DNA from: Marinomonas arctica
GTDB lineage: Bacteria > Pseudomonadota > Gammaproteobacteria > Pseudomonadales > Marinomonadaceae
Direction of reading: 5' to 3'
DNA: 61,581 bases
Assembly: GCF_003259225.1 (NCBI RefSeq)
Contig: NZ_QHJF01000034.1
Coordinates: 1 to 61,581, forward strand
Shown here in pieces: positions 44,973 to 53,928 of this stretch. The translations under genes were made by a program, and so were the position numbers. Within the stretch, counting starts at the first letter, position 1, and every line of letters begins with the position of its first letter. A model generated the notes under the pieces. That model was not told the DNA's origin. It saw only the letters and a list, made by a program, of their open reading frames with translations, and did not search any database.

Positions 44973-45307
44973 TGTTTTTCCTTACCTATTAAATACGGGC
45001 TTTTTAAAGGAGTGACTATCAATGAACTCAGTGTAATTTTTCGCTACGGGTGGGAGGTGGCTGGAAACGACTAGAGGTAGACTAAAAGCGACTTTCTACC
45101 TTTGGCATAGTCAAGTAAGAAAACCAGCGCTACACCAAAAGATCACAAAGAATAAACTTCTTCGTAGTGAATCGTAGGGCGTGATGAGGGAGGAACGACC
45201 GTAATCCGCCGTTGACTCCGAAACGTCATCAAGCCGTGCAATCAGGACTGCGTCGAATGGATGTCGTAAGAATGACAGATTGACCAAACCGTACTATCGA
45301 CGAGGTG
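44973..45307. other. Intergenic region upstream of the dgc operon, with a dispersed repeat
   Basis: No gene is seen. It should contain the dgc promoter; no recognisable GbdR site was identified. A block near 45162-45195 (cttcgtagtgaatcgtaggg) resembles one at about 52391-52420, suggesting a degenerate dispersed repeat. Confidence 0.4.
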
Positions 45308-45493
45308 TTAAAAGCTCAAAACTCGCTCGCCCAACTCATCATCCATTTCTTCCATAAACTCATCATAGCTGTACTCGACCTCACCGCTGTCGATGCCTTC
45401 TTGAATAAGGCTGCGAAGTGTTTGCAGCTTTGTCTCATAGTCTGTGTTTTTTTGATCATTCTTGTCGGGGCTAGTTTTTGTATCTTTATCCAT
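45308..45493 (-). CDS. Small protein with a ParD-like C-terminal tail
   Basis: In this 61-residue protein the last 40 residues (KLQTLRSLIQEGIDSGEVEYSYDEFMEEMDDE) resemble the toxin-binding tail of ParD antitoxins. The N-terminal ribbon-helix-helix domain is replaced by a short charged, disordered stretch (MDKDTKTSPDKNDQKNTDY). No ParE gene is adjacent. It may be an antitoxin remnant or a solitary anti-toxin. Confidence 0.5.
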   Translation of the reverse strand: MDKDTKTSPDKNDQKNTDYETKLQTLRSLIQEGIDSGEVEYSYDEFMEEMDDELGERVLSF

Positions 45494-45714
45494 TTGTCAC
45501 TCTCTTGCGTTTACGCAGGTTCATCATTGTATTCACAAAGTCCAAATATAGTAAAAACACTTAGATACTATTTCAGCGCTTAACAAACCCAATAACGAAA
45601 GAAGCAGACATCAAATAAGGCTTCACTCGATCTCCATTTGCTTCTAACAAAAGCCCTTCTCTATAATAGCCATTACATTCAATAGTCCATGCAGTTTTTC
45701 AAGGCGGTTTTACG

Positions 45715-46521
45715 ATGGTGTTTATGAAGATTTCTTTTAAGGCGGCGCTGGCGGCGGCGTTAGTTGTGATCGTAGGTTGCAGTTCGTCACCGACGGGACG
45801 AAAGCAGTTTGCTGTGTTGCCTGATAGCCAGATGGATGAGATGGGCGTTCAGTCTTTTACCGAAATGAAGAAGGAGATCCCTGCATCATCGGACACCAAA
45901 CTAGGCAAACAAGTACAATGCGTGGCGGATACCTTGATCGCCGTGTTGCCAGAGAAATACCGCAACCAAGCTTGGGAAGTGGTCTTGTTTAATGATGAAC
46001 AAGTCAACGCTTTTGCCTTACCAGGTTATAAAGTGGGGGTTTATACGGGTCTTTTAAACCTCGCCGAAAACCAGTCTCAGTTAGCCGCGGTGGTGGGTCA
46101 TGAATTGGCCCATGTAATAGCAAGACACGGTAATGAAAGGGTCTCGACTCAGTTGGCCACCAGCCAAGCGCTGTCATTGGGTTATCAGTTGAGCGGTGAG
46201 GAAACGCCAGAAAAAATCGCCATTTTTCAAGCATTGGGCATTGGCGCACAAGTCGGTATTATCTTACCTTTCAGTCGTGCTCATGAGTCAGAAGCCGATT
46301 TACTGGGCTTAGAATACATGGCCAAGGCTGGCTTTGACCCCAGAGAAAGTGTTGCGTTGTGGCGCAACATGAGCGCCGGTGGAGAGAGCAAAACACCAGA
46401 GTTGCTGTCCACACACCCAGCTAATACTACTCGTATCAAAGATTTAGAGGCCAATTTGCCAAAAAATCTCGCTATTTATGAACCTCTTGTTGCACAAAAC
46501 AAACAAGCAAAATGCTACTGA
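45715..46521 (+). CDS. M48-family metallopeptidase, lipoprotein
   Basis: The 268-residue protein has a signal peptide with lipobox VIVGC-SSS and the zinc motif HELAHVIARHG. The third ligand is the Glu in RAHESEADLLGLEYMAKAGFDP, and the tail has LSTHPANTTRIKDLEANLP. This is the LoiP/YcaL type of small periplasmic peptidase that degrades misfolded outer-membrane proteins; the exact target is unknown. A possible later start (MKISF) would also keep the signal peptide. It is followed by a hairpin at 46542-46580. Confidence 0.93.
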   Translation: MVFMKISFKAALAAALVVIVGCSSSPTGRKQFAVLPDSQMDEMGVQSFTEMKKEIPASSDTKLGKQVQCVADTLIAVLPEKYRNQAWEVVLFNDEQVNAFALPGYKVGVYTGLLNLAENQSQLAAVVGHELAHVIARHGNERVSTQLATSQALSLGYQLSGEETPEKIAIFQALGIGAQVGIILPFSRAHESEADLLGLEYMAKAGFDPRESVALWRNMSAGGESKTPELLSTHPANTTRIKDLEANLPKNLAIYEPLVAQNKQAKCY

Positions 46522-46985
46522 GTATTAAATAAAACTCAGCTGAGACAAGCTAACCTCTAAGATACTTGTTAACTTGTCTCGGTTGTCTATTTACAGACTC
46601 TATTTCCAAACAAGATTTTTACCCACTGCTCACGATCACTTTTATTAAGTTAATATTAAGAATCCGTCCCGGATAATCATAAATATTCACTTACTATTGT
46701 ACTTATCTATATTTAAAGGTTTTCCCTCAATAGATTAAAGCCTAATTTTCAATACGGCTTAAAATGAACACTGAATTTTCAGTAACATTTAGAAACATTT
46801 TTTGTAAATTCTTCATGATACTATCCAGCTCACTCATGAACCTTTTTTATTATTCCGTTAGATGCTTGTGCCAGGTTAAAAATTTACATGGCAAAATGCT
46901 ATAAATTTGACGACGTATTAGAACCCTAACAGCCTAAAAAAAGACACAATATTACAAACGCGTATAAGCAAGAGGGAAAAAAGAA
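46522..46985. other. Intergenic region between the peptidase and the diguanylate cyclase
   Basis: No gene is seen in this 464-bp AT-rich stretch. It begins with a terminator-like hairpin (GAGACAAGcTAAC and GTTAaCTTGTCTC, 46542-46580). The rest should include the promoter of the diguanylate cyclase gene. Confidence 0.5.
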
Positions 46986-49874
46986 ATGCACGCTAGTCTG
47001 CAAAAAGCACTGCCATGGTGGTTAGCAATGGTGCTAATGTGCTATGCAAATATTGCCCATGCGACAACCCCTCTTGCCGATTATTTCACTGACACCTGGT
47101 CTACCCAAGACGGCCTACCACATAACAGTATCAATGCCATAGCGCAGACCTCCGACGGGTATTTATGGTTCGCCACTTGGGAAGGCGTTGCGCGTTATAA
47201 CGGCCGTGATTTTCGCTTTTATGAACGCTCCGCCCACACCGGCATCAGAGACTCCGGCACCCGAGCATTAGTCTCAGATAATCACAATGGTTTATGGGTT
47301 GCCGGGGCAAGAGGCAGCATAACCTATCGCAAAGATCGCCAATGGCAACCGCAATCGGTGGCCCGCAGCATGGTCAATCATTTACTCAAGGACAAAGCAG
47401 GCAATCTCTGGCTGGCGGCAGAAGGCTTGGGCGTCTTCTATCGCGCAAAATCAACAGAGACAACGTCTGCCGATGACGATATTTGGCTACTGCACAATAT
47501 CAGCGCTTATCGGCTACTGGAAGACAGCCAAGGTCGAATTTTTGCAGCAACAGATAAAGGTTTATTCCATTTAAATGGTCCCGACAAAAAAGAGCTATTA
47601 ACGCAATATGGTTTACCCGAGTTACGCGTGTATTCCCTTTTAGAAACGCAAGATAAACGCCTAATTATTGCAACCAGCAGAGGCGCTTATGTACTAGAAA
47701 ACAACCAAGCGTATTTATTGCACCCAAGTTTAGCCGGTGAAAGCATTACTTCCTTAATGGAAGACAATGAAAATAATCTCTGGCTAGGCACCATGAATAA
47801 AGGTCTTTTAAGATTAAACAAACAACTCATTGAAACCTTAAATGTGAAATCTGGCCTTCCGAATAATCGCGTTTTATCAATACTGCAAGATTTAGAAGGC
47901 AGTATTTGGGTCGGGACGAATGGTGGTTTAATGCGTTTACGCAAAGCGCCATTTACGACCTGGACAAAAGAACGCCACCTTATAGGTGACTATGTCCGAA
48001 GCGTGATTGAAGTCAGTTCTAATACTGTATTAGTCGGTTCTAGTGAAGGCCTGAGTCTCATTGAAAACAACATCGCATACAACGCAAGGCTGAATACAGG
48101 TTCTGCTATTTCTGTGCTAAGCTTTGGTAAACGCCAACAAGGTGGCGCTTGGGTCGGCACTTATTTGAATGGTCTAATGCTTTGGCAAGACAACCAACTC
48201 TCCCCTTACCTTAATCAACAAAATGGCTTACCCAGCGACGAAGTAAGAGCCGTATTAGAAGACCACCACGGTAACGTATGGATTGGCACCACAAGCGGAT
48301 TAGTCAGACAAGATCCAACAGGACAACAACAAATCTTTACCCGCGAAAATGGTCTGCCTGATAATTATATTATGGCATTGGCCGAGGATGATCGCGGACA
48401 ACTCTGGGTCGGAACTGGGGTTGGCGCCGCAAAATTGACCACAGACGGATTTGAAAGCATTCCCATTAACACGATGGAAGAAGCCGAGTATGCCTTTGGT
48501 TTCTGGATGGAGAGTGGCTACGTTTGGATCGCGACCGATCGTGGTCTAGTCCGTTATCGCCAAAAAGATGGCCAACTAGGCTTAGTCGGCCGTCGTGCAG
48601 GATTACCCATCGATAAGCTGTTTCAAGTTATTTATGATGGCTCAAACAGTTTGTGGTTAACCAGTAATCGTGGCATTTGGCAAATAAGTTACCAAGCCGC
48701 CCATGCTGTTGCCGATGGTCGCCAACAACATATTGAGTTCGAACACTTTACCGAAAGCGATGGCATGGCCAGTGCCCAAGCAAACGGAGGTTCCAACCCT
48801 GCCGCTATTGCCATGGCTGATGGTCGATTATGGTTTGCCACCGCCAAAGGCGTTGCCATGGTCAACAGTTCCAGTGTGCTACAAAAAAATACTGCCCGCT
48901 TGCCTCTGGTGATTGAATCCATGTCGGCTGATGGACACGCCTTGCCAATCAACAAAAAACACATCCTGCCTGCTGGCACCAACCGAGTACTCTTTGATTA
49001 TGCGGGCTTGGGCTATGTTATGTCGTCACGCATTGAGTATCGCACTCGCCTCGTCGGCTTTGAAAAAGACTGGGCCGCCAGAGGGAAAAATACCATTGCC
49101 GAATACACCAACTTAGAACCGGGTCACTATCAATTTTTAGTCAGTGCCCGTTACCCATACAGTGACTGGCACAATGCCGAAGACGTTTACGAATTCGAAA
49201 TTTTACCCTACGTTTGGCAACGACTCGACGTACAAATTGCCTGCGCACTGTTCATCCTAATGCTCTTAGCTGGCGGACTTCGTTGGCGCTTGCAGCGTTT
49301 AAGACAAAGTGAGGTTCGTTTAAAAGCCCTTGTAGAATCACAAACTTATGCGCTGCGTCAGCAATCAGAAGACTTCCAACGTCAAGCCAATGAAGATCAG
49401 CTGACCGGCTTGCCTAACCGACGCGCTTTTGATCAATGGCTTAGTGAGAAGTTTGTGGAAGCCAAGCAACAACATTCTTCTCTCGCTTTGGTGATCATGG
49501 ATATCGACTACTTTAAAAGGATCAACGACCAGTATTCACATCTCACTGGTGATAGAGCCATCCAAGCCCTTGCTAAACAGCTACAAGCACTAATCGATCA
49601 TCAGGTACATGCCGCTCGCTGGGGTGGTGAAGAATTCACCTTAATGATAAAAGGTATGGATGACACCGACGTAGCGGCTTACTGTGAAGCATTACGCCAT
49701 CGTATAGATACTTATAACTATCTCGATATAGCGACAGACCTGACGATGACCGTCAGTATGGGCGTCGCATTTTCTCATCAGGTAGAGAATTATCAGGACC
49801 TACTTAAACTGGCTGACCAAGCTCTATACCGAGCGAAGGAACAAGGAAGAAACCGAGTAGAAATATGGCAGTAA
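46986..49874 (+). CDS. Diguanylate cyclase with periplasmic two-component-type propeller sensor
   Basis: The 962-residue protein has a signal peptide (ends HA-TT). About 14 propeller repeats of the type GLPHNSINAIAQTSDGYLWFATWEGVARY form two seven-bladed propellers. A Y_Y_Y domain (about 650-735) precedes a membrane segment (IACALFILMLLAGGLRW), and a C-terminal GGDEF domain has RWGGEEF at about residue 880. The active-site motif is intact, so it should make c-di-GMP. The inhibitory RxxD site is absent (DHQV in its place), implying no product inhibition. The ligand is probably a carbohydrate polymer fragment, by family analogy. Confidence 0.94.
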   Translation: MHASLQKALPWWLAMVLMCYANIAHATTPLADYFTDTWSTQDGLPHNSINAIAQTSDGYLWFATWEGVARYNGRDFRFYERSAHTGIRDSGTRALVSDNHNGLWVAGARGSITYRKDRQWQPQSVARSMVNHLLKDKAGNLWLAAEGLGVFYRAKSTETTSADDDIWLLHNISAYRLLEDSQGRIFAATDKGLFHLNGPDKKELLTQYGLPELRVYSLLETQDKRLIIATSRGAYVLENNQAYLLHPSLAGESITSLMEDNENNLWLGTMNKGLLRLNKQLIETLNVKSGLPNNRVLSILQDLEGSIWVGTNGGLMRLRKAPFTTWTKERHLIGDYVRSVIEVSSNTVLVGSSEGLSLIENNIAYNARLNTGSAISVLSFGKRQQGGAWVGTYLNGLMLWQDNQLSPYLNQQNGLPSDEVRAVLEDHHGNVWIGTTSGLVRQDPTGQQQIFTRENGLPDNYIMALAEDDRGQLWVGTGVGAAKLTTDGFESIPINTMEEAEYAFGFWMESGYVWIATDRGLVRYRQKDGQLGLVGRRAGLPIDKLFQVIYDGSNSLWLTSNRGIWQISYQAAHAVADGRQQHIEFEHFTESDGMASAQANGGSNPAAIAMADGRLWFATAKGVAMVNSSSVLQKNTARLPLVIESMSADGHALPINKKHILPAGTNRVLFDYAGLGYVMSSRIEYRTRLVGFEKDWAARGKNTIAEYTNLEPGHYQFLVSARYPYSDWHNAEDVYEFEILPYVWQRLDVQIACALFILMLLAGGLRWRLQRLRQSEVRLKALVESQTYALRQQSEDFQRQANEDQLTGLPNRRAFDQWLSEKFVEAKQQHSSLALVIMDIDYFKRINDQYSHLTGDRAIQALAKQLQALIDHQVHAARWGGEEFTLMIKGMDDTDVAAYCEALRHRIDTYNYLDIATDLTMTVSMGVAFSHQVENYQDLLKLADQALYRAKEQGRNRVEIWQ

Positions 49875-49904
49875 TGGCTCTCAGAAAAGAGTGGCCACTC
49901 AAGC

Positions 49905-49937
49905 CATGTTTAGCTGCCCTCAAAGCAGCTAAACATG
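49905..49937. terminator. Bidirectional terminator between the cyclase and mscS
   Basis: The perfect 13-bp arms CATGTTTAGCTGC and GCAGCTAAACATG with a 7-nt loop lie between convergent genes; no long T run. Confidence 0.75.
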
Positions 49938-49958
49938 TATATAGACAGTCAAACCTTG

Positions 49959-50816
49959 TTAAGGCTTTTCTTTCAATACCGGCATACTTTGTTCAGTAAC
50001 CACGTGCAAAGTACGCTGAGGGAACGGGATGGTTAAACCTGCCTCTTCGATGGACTCTTTCACGCGTTTATTTAAATCCCAGTAAGCTGGCCAATAATCT
50101 TCGTTTTTTGCCCACGCTCTAAGCTGCAGGTTTACCGAGCTGTCCATCATAGACACCACCATGGTCTGCGGCGCAGGGTCTGGCAATAACCGAGATTCAC
50201 TTGCGATGACTTTTTGCAGTACAGACAACCCTACGTCGATAGAATCTGAATACGATATTCCGACCACAATATCCATTCGTCGCTTACCATTTCGTGTGAA
50301 GTTTTTAATACTGCCTCCCCACAAAACACTATTAGGCGAGGCAATATATAAGCCATCAACGGTTTCAAACACACAGGTAAACAAATTGATTTCCTTTACC
50401 GTACCTTGCGTTGAACCAAACTCAATAAAATCACCCGCCTTAAATGGACGCAATATCAGTAGCATAATACCCGCAGCAATATTACTTAAGGTGTCTTTTA
50501 ACGCCAAACCGATTGCTAAACCAGCCGCACCGACTAAGGCAATAAGACTGGCAGTATTGACCCCAAAAATATCTAAAATAAACACGCCACCAATAATATA
50601 CACCGCATAACTGGCAACGGTTGAAAAAATCGGCAGCAAAGTCGCGTCCAATTTTTTTAGCTTAGAATTGGTATTCAATATCGCCTTTCGTACCGTTCTT
50701 GCTATAAAAGAACTGGCCGTGAATATCACGACGGCTAATACTAAGTTATAACAAAGTGAAATAATCGTATCCGAATGATTTTGCCAAAATTGAATCAGTG
50801 TCTCTTGCATAAGCAT
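49959..50816 (-). CDS. mscS: MscS-family small-conductance mechanosensitive channel
   Basis: The 285-residue protein has three N-terminal membrane segments. The pore-lining helix reads GAAGLAIGLALKDTLSNIAAGIMLLILRPFKAGDFIEFG, and a beta domain follows (GTVKEINLFTCVFETVDGLYIASPNSVLWGGSIKNFTRNGKRRMDI). It releases solutes under hypo-osmotic stress. It lies 39 bp after the antiporter gene on the same strand, so the Mn2+ riboswitch may also affect it. ATG two codons later is an alternative start. Confidence 0.93.
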   Translation of the reverse strand: MLMQETLIQFWQNHSDTIISLCYNLVLAVVIFTASSFIARTVRKAILNTNSKLKKLDATLLPIFSTVASYAVYIIGGVFILDIFGVNTASLIALVGAAGLAIGLALKDTLSNIAAGIMLLILRPFKAGDFIEFGSTQGTVKEINLFTCVFETVDGLYIASPNSVLWGGSIKNFTRNGKRRMDIVVGISYSDSIDVGLSVLQKVIASESRLLPDPAPQTMVVSMMDSSVNLQLRAWAKNEDYWPAYWDLNKRVKESIEEAGLTIPFPQRTLHVVTEQSMPVLKEKP

Positions 50817-50855
50817 CTCTTCTTCGTTTTATCCTAACCAATACAAAATATTAAA

Positions 50856-51827
50856 TTACCCAATAACAGAGGAAACCAGCCAAATGTTATAAGCCACAAA
50901 CGCCAGCAACAGACCCGCACCTTCAAATCGGTTGATACGCCCCGCCCGACGGAAACCATATGCCATAACCAGCAACATTACCGTCATGCCCATCATCACC
51001 AGCCAATCACGTGATAACACCTCGGCAGACAAATTTGTCATCGGCGAAATACTCCCCGCAATCCCTATTACGGCAAGTATGTTAAACATATTCGATCCCA
51101 CCACGTTACCAATGGCAATATCGTGCTCGCCTTTTCTCACCGCAATAATTGACGCCGCCAATTCTGGTAACGAGGTTCCCAATGCCACAATGGTCAAGCC
51201 GATAATCAAATCGCTCACCCCAAACGCTTGGGCAATATTCACCGCTCCCCACACCAATACACGAGAACTAATGATCAACACAACAAGACCAAACACCAAC
51301 CAAAAAATGGCTCTGGATTTAGACATAGTATGAGTCACCAGCTCTTGTTCCATTTCGCCTTCGAGTGCATCGCCTTTGCCTTTCATTGCAGAATAAATAC
51401 TCCAGCCAACCAAAGCAAAAAAACCAACCAACAAAAGCGCAGACTCAAAACGTGTCAACGACCCATCCCAAATCAAATAACCAAATACCAAACCAATTAA
51501 CAGCAACAACGGAAGTTCTTTTCGAACAATATTAGATTGCACCATAATCGGCGCAATCAGGGCCGTCACACCCAAAATCAACCCCGTATTAACAATGTTC
51601 GAACCCAGCGCGTTGCCCAAAGCAAGATCAGGATTATCATCCATCGCTGCCATCGCAGACACCACCATTTCAGGCGCCGACGTACCAAACCCCACAATCA
51701 CCATACCAATCAATAGAGAAGGCATACCAGCGTATTTTGCCGTAACCGCCGCCCCTTCCACAAAACGATCGGCACTCCATACCAATAGAACAAAACCGAC
51801 TAATAAAGCCAGAATAGCAAGCGTCAT
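50856..51827 (-). CDS. Calcium/sodium-type cation antiporter (CaCA superfamily, YrbG type)
   Basis: The 323-residue protein has ten or so membrane segments. Two alpha repeats are clear: GFGTSAPEMVVSAMAAMDDNPDLALGNALGSNIVNTGLILG and ALGTSLPELAASIIAVRKGEHDIAIGNVVGSNMFNILAVIG. GAGG precedes the ATG, which overlaps the stop of a leader ORF (ATGA). A yybP-ykoY riboswitch upstream argues that it exports Mn2+ or responds to it; the family label alone suggests Ca2+. Confidence 0.93.
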   Translation of the reverse strand: MTLAILALLVGFVLLVWSADRFVEGAAVTAKYAGMPSLLIGMVIVGFGTSAPEMVVSAMAAMDDNPDLALGNALGSNIVNTGLILGVTALIAPIMVQSNIVRKELPLLLLIGLVFGYLIWDGSLTRFESALLLVGFFALVGWSIYSAMKGKGDALEGEMEQELVTHTMSKSRAIFWLVFGLVVLIISSRVLVWGAVNIAQAFGVSDLIIGLTIVALGTSLPELAASIIAVRKGEHDIAIGNVVGSNMFNILAVIGIAGSISPMTNLSAEVLSRDWLVMMGMTVMLLVMAYGFRRAGRINRFEGAGLLLAFVAYNIWLVSSVIG

Positions 51828-52057
51828 AACGTTACCTCAGGTTTGAAAAAAGAAATAAGTCCAATGTTCCTATCTTGCTTAGCACTTATCAGGTGACTTA
51901 AGAAGAATCGACAAAAAGCAAAAAAGCCCGTCTGCTGAGGTCGAATAGACCTAACTGAAACGTAGCTGGAAAACAGCGCGTGAAACACACAAGTTATAAA
52001 AATACTGACAGCGACATCATGCCTTGTAAAAAGCCATCGCCCATTGACGTTATTCAT
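51824..52057 (-). CDS. Possible leader ORF coupled to the antiporter gene
   Basis: A 77-codon frame starts at ATG (MNNVNGRWLFTRHDV) 10 nt after GGAGG and ends with TGA overlapping the antiporter ATG (ATGA). It lies between the riboswitch aptamer and the antiporter. The encoded peptide has a Phe-rich hydrophobic stretch and no known family. The overlap could be chance; coupling would give the riboswitch a translational output. Confidence 0.35.
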   Translation of the reverse strand: MNNVNGRWLFTRHDVAVSIFITCVFHALFSSYVSVRSIRPQQTGFFAFCRFFLSHLISAKQDRNIGLISFFKPEVTL

Positions 52058-52092
52058 CCCCGTCGACCCTCCTATAAAAGGATAGTACAAAG

Positions 52093-52186
52093 GAACGTTT
52101 TAGCTGAAACACATTCTCATCCTCGGGGCGGAAGGGACAAAGGCAAGAGCCATCCTCCACCCCGAGAACAACGCTTGCCTTAGGTC
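52093..52186 (-). ncRNA. Expression-platform-like double hairpin downstream of the aptamer
   Basis: On the minus strand CTCGGGG...CCCCGAG (7-bp base extended by GGA/TCC pairing) forms a strong hairpin. An overlapping alternative pairs AAGGCAAG with CTTGCCTT. The two cannot form together, as expected of a riboswitch expression platform. Confidence 0.5.
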
Positions 52187-52203
52187 TTGTCAATCCAAAC
52201 AAA

Positions 52204-52313
52204 CAGGATATAACCGCCACGAACGACTGTTCGGAGACTGTTGACGGCTATCTCAGACAAAGCTGAGAGACTACTCCCCTAAGGTTCGACAGATGATATT
52301 ACTATTTATCCTG
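52204..52313 (-). promoter_or_regulatory. yybP-ykoY (Mn2+) riboswitch aptamer
   Basis: On the minus strand the outer helix is CAGGATA (52307-52313) pairing perfectly with TATCCTG (52204-52210). Inside are the two hallmark loops: GGGGAGTAG (52271-52279), a helix CTCAG/CTGAG, then GCCGTCAACA. The length of 110 nt fits the class. These aptamers bind Mn2+ and switch on Mn2+ exporters. It lies about 375 bp upstream of the antiporter start. Confidence 0.82.
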
Positions 52314-52651
52314 CTTAACAATCTTCATCTTGAGTAATTCATCGTTCAATTTACTAGGACACAAATAACATGGTCGAGCAGAATCAACGTCTTCGAAGCG
52401 AATCATAGGGGGTGATGAGAGAATGTAATGAATGTCATAGGACACATCTTTAAAAGCCTGTGTTTGCAAGGTGTTTAAAGTGGGTGAGCTAATACTAATT
52501 ACGACTGCATTCTAAAGTTAGATCGCTTGTTTAGCCCATTATTAATAGGGTTGTATCGCAATAAATAAGCCCTTAGGCAATGACTGCCAAAGGGCTTGTT
52601 ATGAAAGCTTATAAATTTACTTTGTCGTATCTTGACGGAATAATGGCTACT
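52314..52651. other. Intergenic region between riboswitch promoter and OmpA-family gene
   Basis: No gene is seen. It holds the riboswitch promoter (minus strand), a degenerate repeat block (about 52391-52420) also found near 45165, and the terminator at 52564-52600. Confidence 0.45.
52564..52600 (-). terminator. Terminator after the OmpA-family lipoprotein gene
   Basis: The arms AATAAGCCCTTaGGCA and TGCCaAAGGGCTTgTT surround a 5-nt loop, 52 bp past the gene end. Confidence 0.8.
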
Positions 52652-53515
52652 TTAAGACGTCACACTATTTGAGATAACAATCTCAACTCGTCGATTGTTT
52701 TGACGACCTAGAGCTGTCTCGTTAGTATCAATCGGGCTACTTTTTCCTTTTGGCATAACCGTTAAGCGTCCAGAATTTATACCTTTTGTGACCAAGTAAT
52801 CTCGTACAGCTGTTGCTCGGCTCTCTGACAATTTAAGGTTGAGTGCATCGCTACCAACATTGTCCGTGTGCCCCTCTATCGTAATGGTACGATCCTGATA
52901 ATTATTAAGGAAAGCAGCTAAATTGTTTAGATCACCTAAAACGCTGGTTGTTAATTCCGCTTTTCCCGTAGCAAAAGATAAACTCCCCAGTGTCATCACC
53001 ATGCCACGATCTGTTGCTTTGGCATTCAGCATTCCGAGCTGATTTTGAAATTCTTTGTTGCGATCTTTTGCTGCATCCGCCTGAACGCGCAACGCTTCTG
53101 CATCCGCTTTTGCCGCTGCGGTTTCAAGGCGAGAACTTTTCAACTCACTCGTACGAGAAGCCAATCTCGCGGCGTCACTTTGCTTGCTAAGACCATCACG
53201 TTGAATAACCAGTAATCGACTTTCAGCGCGCGCTTCAGCAATGCCAACTTTACGATCTGCCATCAGCATCAAGTGCTCACCTAACGCTTTATCACCAGTC
53301 GGTTGCTCAGCGGATAATACCGCAGTCTCAGCTTCATTAAATTCGATAGGTGCTAACTGAATCAGTTGAGAATCAGACTGCAATTGCGTTAACTTAGCAC
53401 GCACTTGGTTTATGCCGTCTGGCTTAGTGGCTTGAGAGGAACAACCCGCCATAATGATGAGCAAGGTTGAAGTACCAACGAGCTTGGAAAAATTATTCAT
53501 TATTAATGTACTCAC
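52652..53515 (-). CDS. OmpA-family outer-membrane lipoprotein
   Basis: The 287-residue protein has a lipobox IIMAGC-SSQ. The central part (about 100-160) is an Ala/Glu/Lys-rich coiled coil, and a C-terminal OmpA peptidoglycan-binding domain has TITIEGHTDNVGSDALNLKLSESRATAVRDYLVTKGI and RQNNRRVEIVI. A GTG start (53515) overlaps the stop of the upstream gene (GTGA) and has GGAG before it; ATG at 53500 is the alternative. It forms a two-gene operon with the DUF4398 lipoprotein. Confidence 0.93.
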   Translation of the reverse strand: MSTLIMNNFSKLVGTSTLLIIMAGCSSQATKPDGINQVRAKLTQLQSDSQLIQLAPIEFNEAETAVLSAEQPTGDKALGEHLMLMADRKVGIAEARAESRLLVIQRDGLSKQSDAARLASRTSELKSSRLETAAAKADAEALRVQADAAKDRNKEFQNQLGMLNAKATDRGMVMTLGSLSFATGKAELTTSVLGDLNNLAAFLNNYQDRTITIEGHTDNVGSDALNLKLSESRATAVRDYLVTKGINSGRLTVMPKGKSSPIDTNETALGRQNNRRVEIVISNSVTS

Positions 53516-53928
53516 TGGCCTTCTCCTGAATTACGATCCATTTCCTGCTGTAAAGATTCAATGCTTTTTTTCATATCATCATTCACCAGTTGTTCTTTTG
53601 TCCGAGTCGCTTTGGCGGAGGCCAGTTCGGCATTAACTTGTGATTCTTGTGCTAGTTTCAGTGCCAAATCCATTTGTTCTTTTTCTATCGCAGCACGGGC
53701 TTGTTGAAGCTTACTACGTGATTCGACCAATTCTGGCGATGGATAACCGTTAACCCCATTACGATCAGCGTCTGCTATCGCCATTTCCGCAGCTTGCAAT
53801 GCGGCATCAGTTGGCGGTTGTGGGGTTTGTGCGCATGCCGATAATAATGTTGCCAAGGCAATAATAGACGTGCCATGCAGTGCATAACGGCGCAGTGAAA
53901 AAAACGATTCCTTTGTTATCTGACTCAT
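53512..53928 (-). CDS. DUF4398-family lipoprotein
   Basis: The start was set at MSQITKESFFSL (AGGA upstream), giving 138 residues. The signal peptide ends at lipobox TLLSAC-AQ. The mature part is one DUF4398 helical region (ALQAAEMAIADADRNGVNGYPSPELVESRSKLQQARAAI) rich in Ala and Glu. It commonly pairs with an OmpA-family lipoprotein, as here, and is thought to act at the envelope under stress. A CTGTRCG-type box lies about 210 bp upstream. Confidence 0.9.
   Translation of the reverse strand: MSQITKESFFSLRRYALHGTSIIALATLLSACAQTPQPPTDAALQAAEMAIADADRNGVNGYPSPELVESRSKLQQARAAIEKEQMDLALKLAQESQVNAELASAKATRTKEQLVNDDMKKSIESLQQEMDRNSGEGQ

Noticed and set aside
49959..51827. Antiporter as a housekeeping Ca2+ exporter only
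   Set aside because: The yybP-ykoY aptamer upstream points to Mn2+; the Ca2+ label rests on family name alone, so it was not kept as the sole call.
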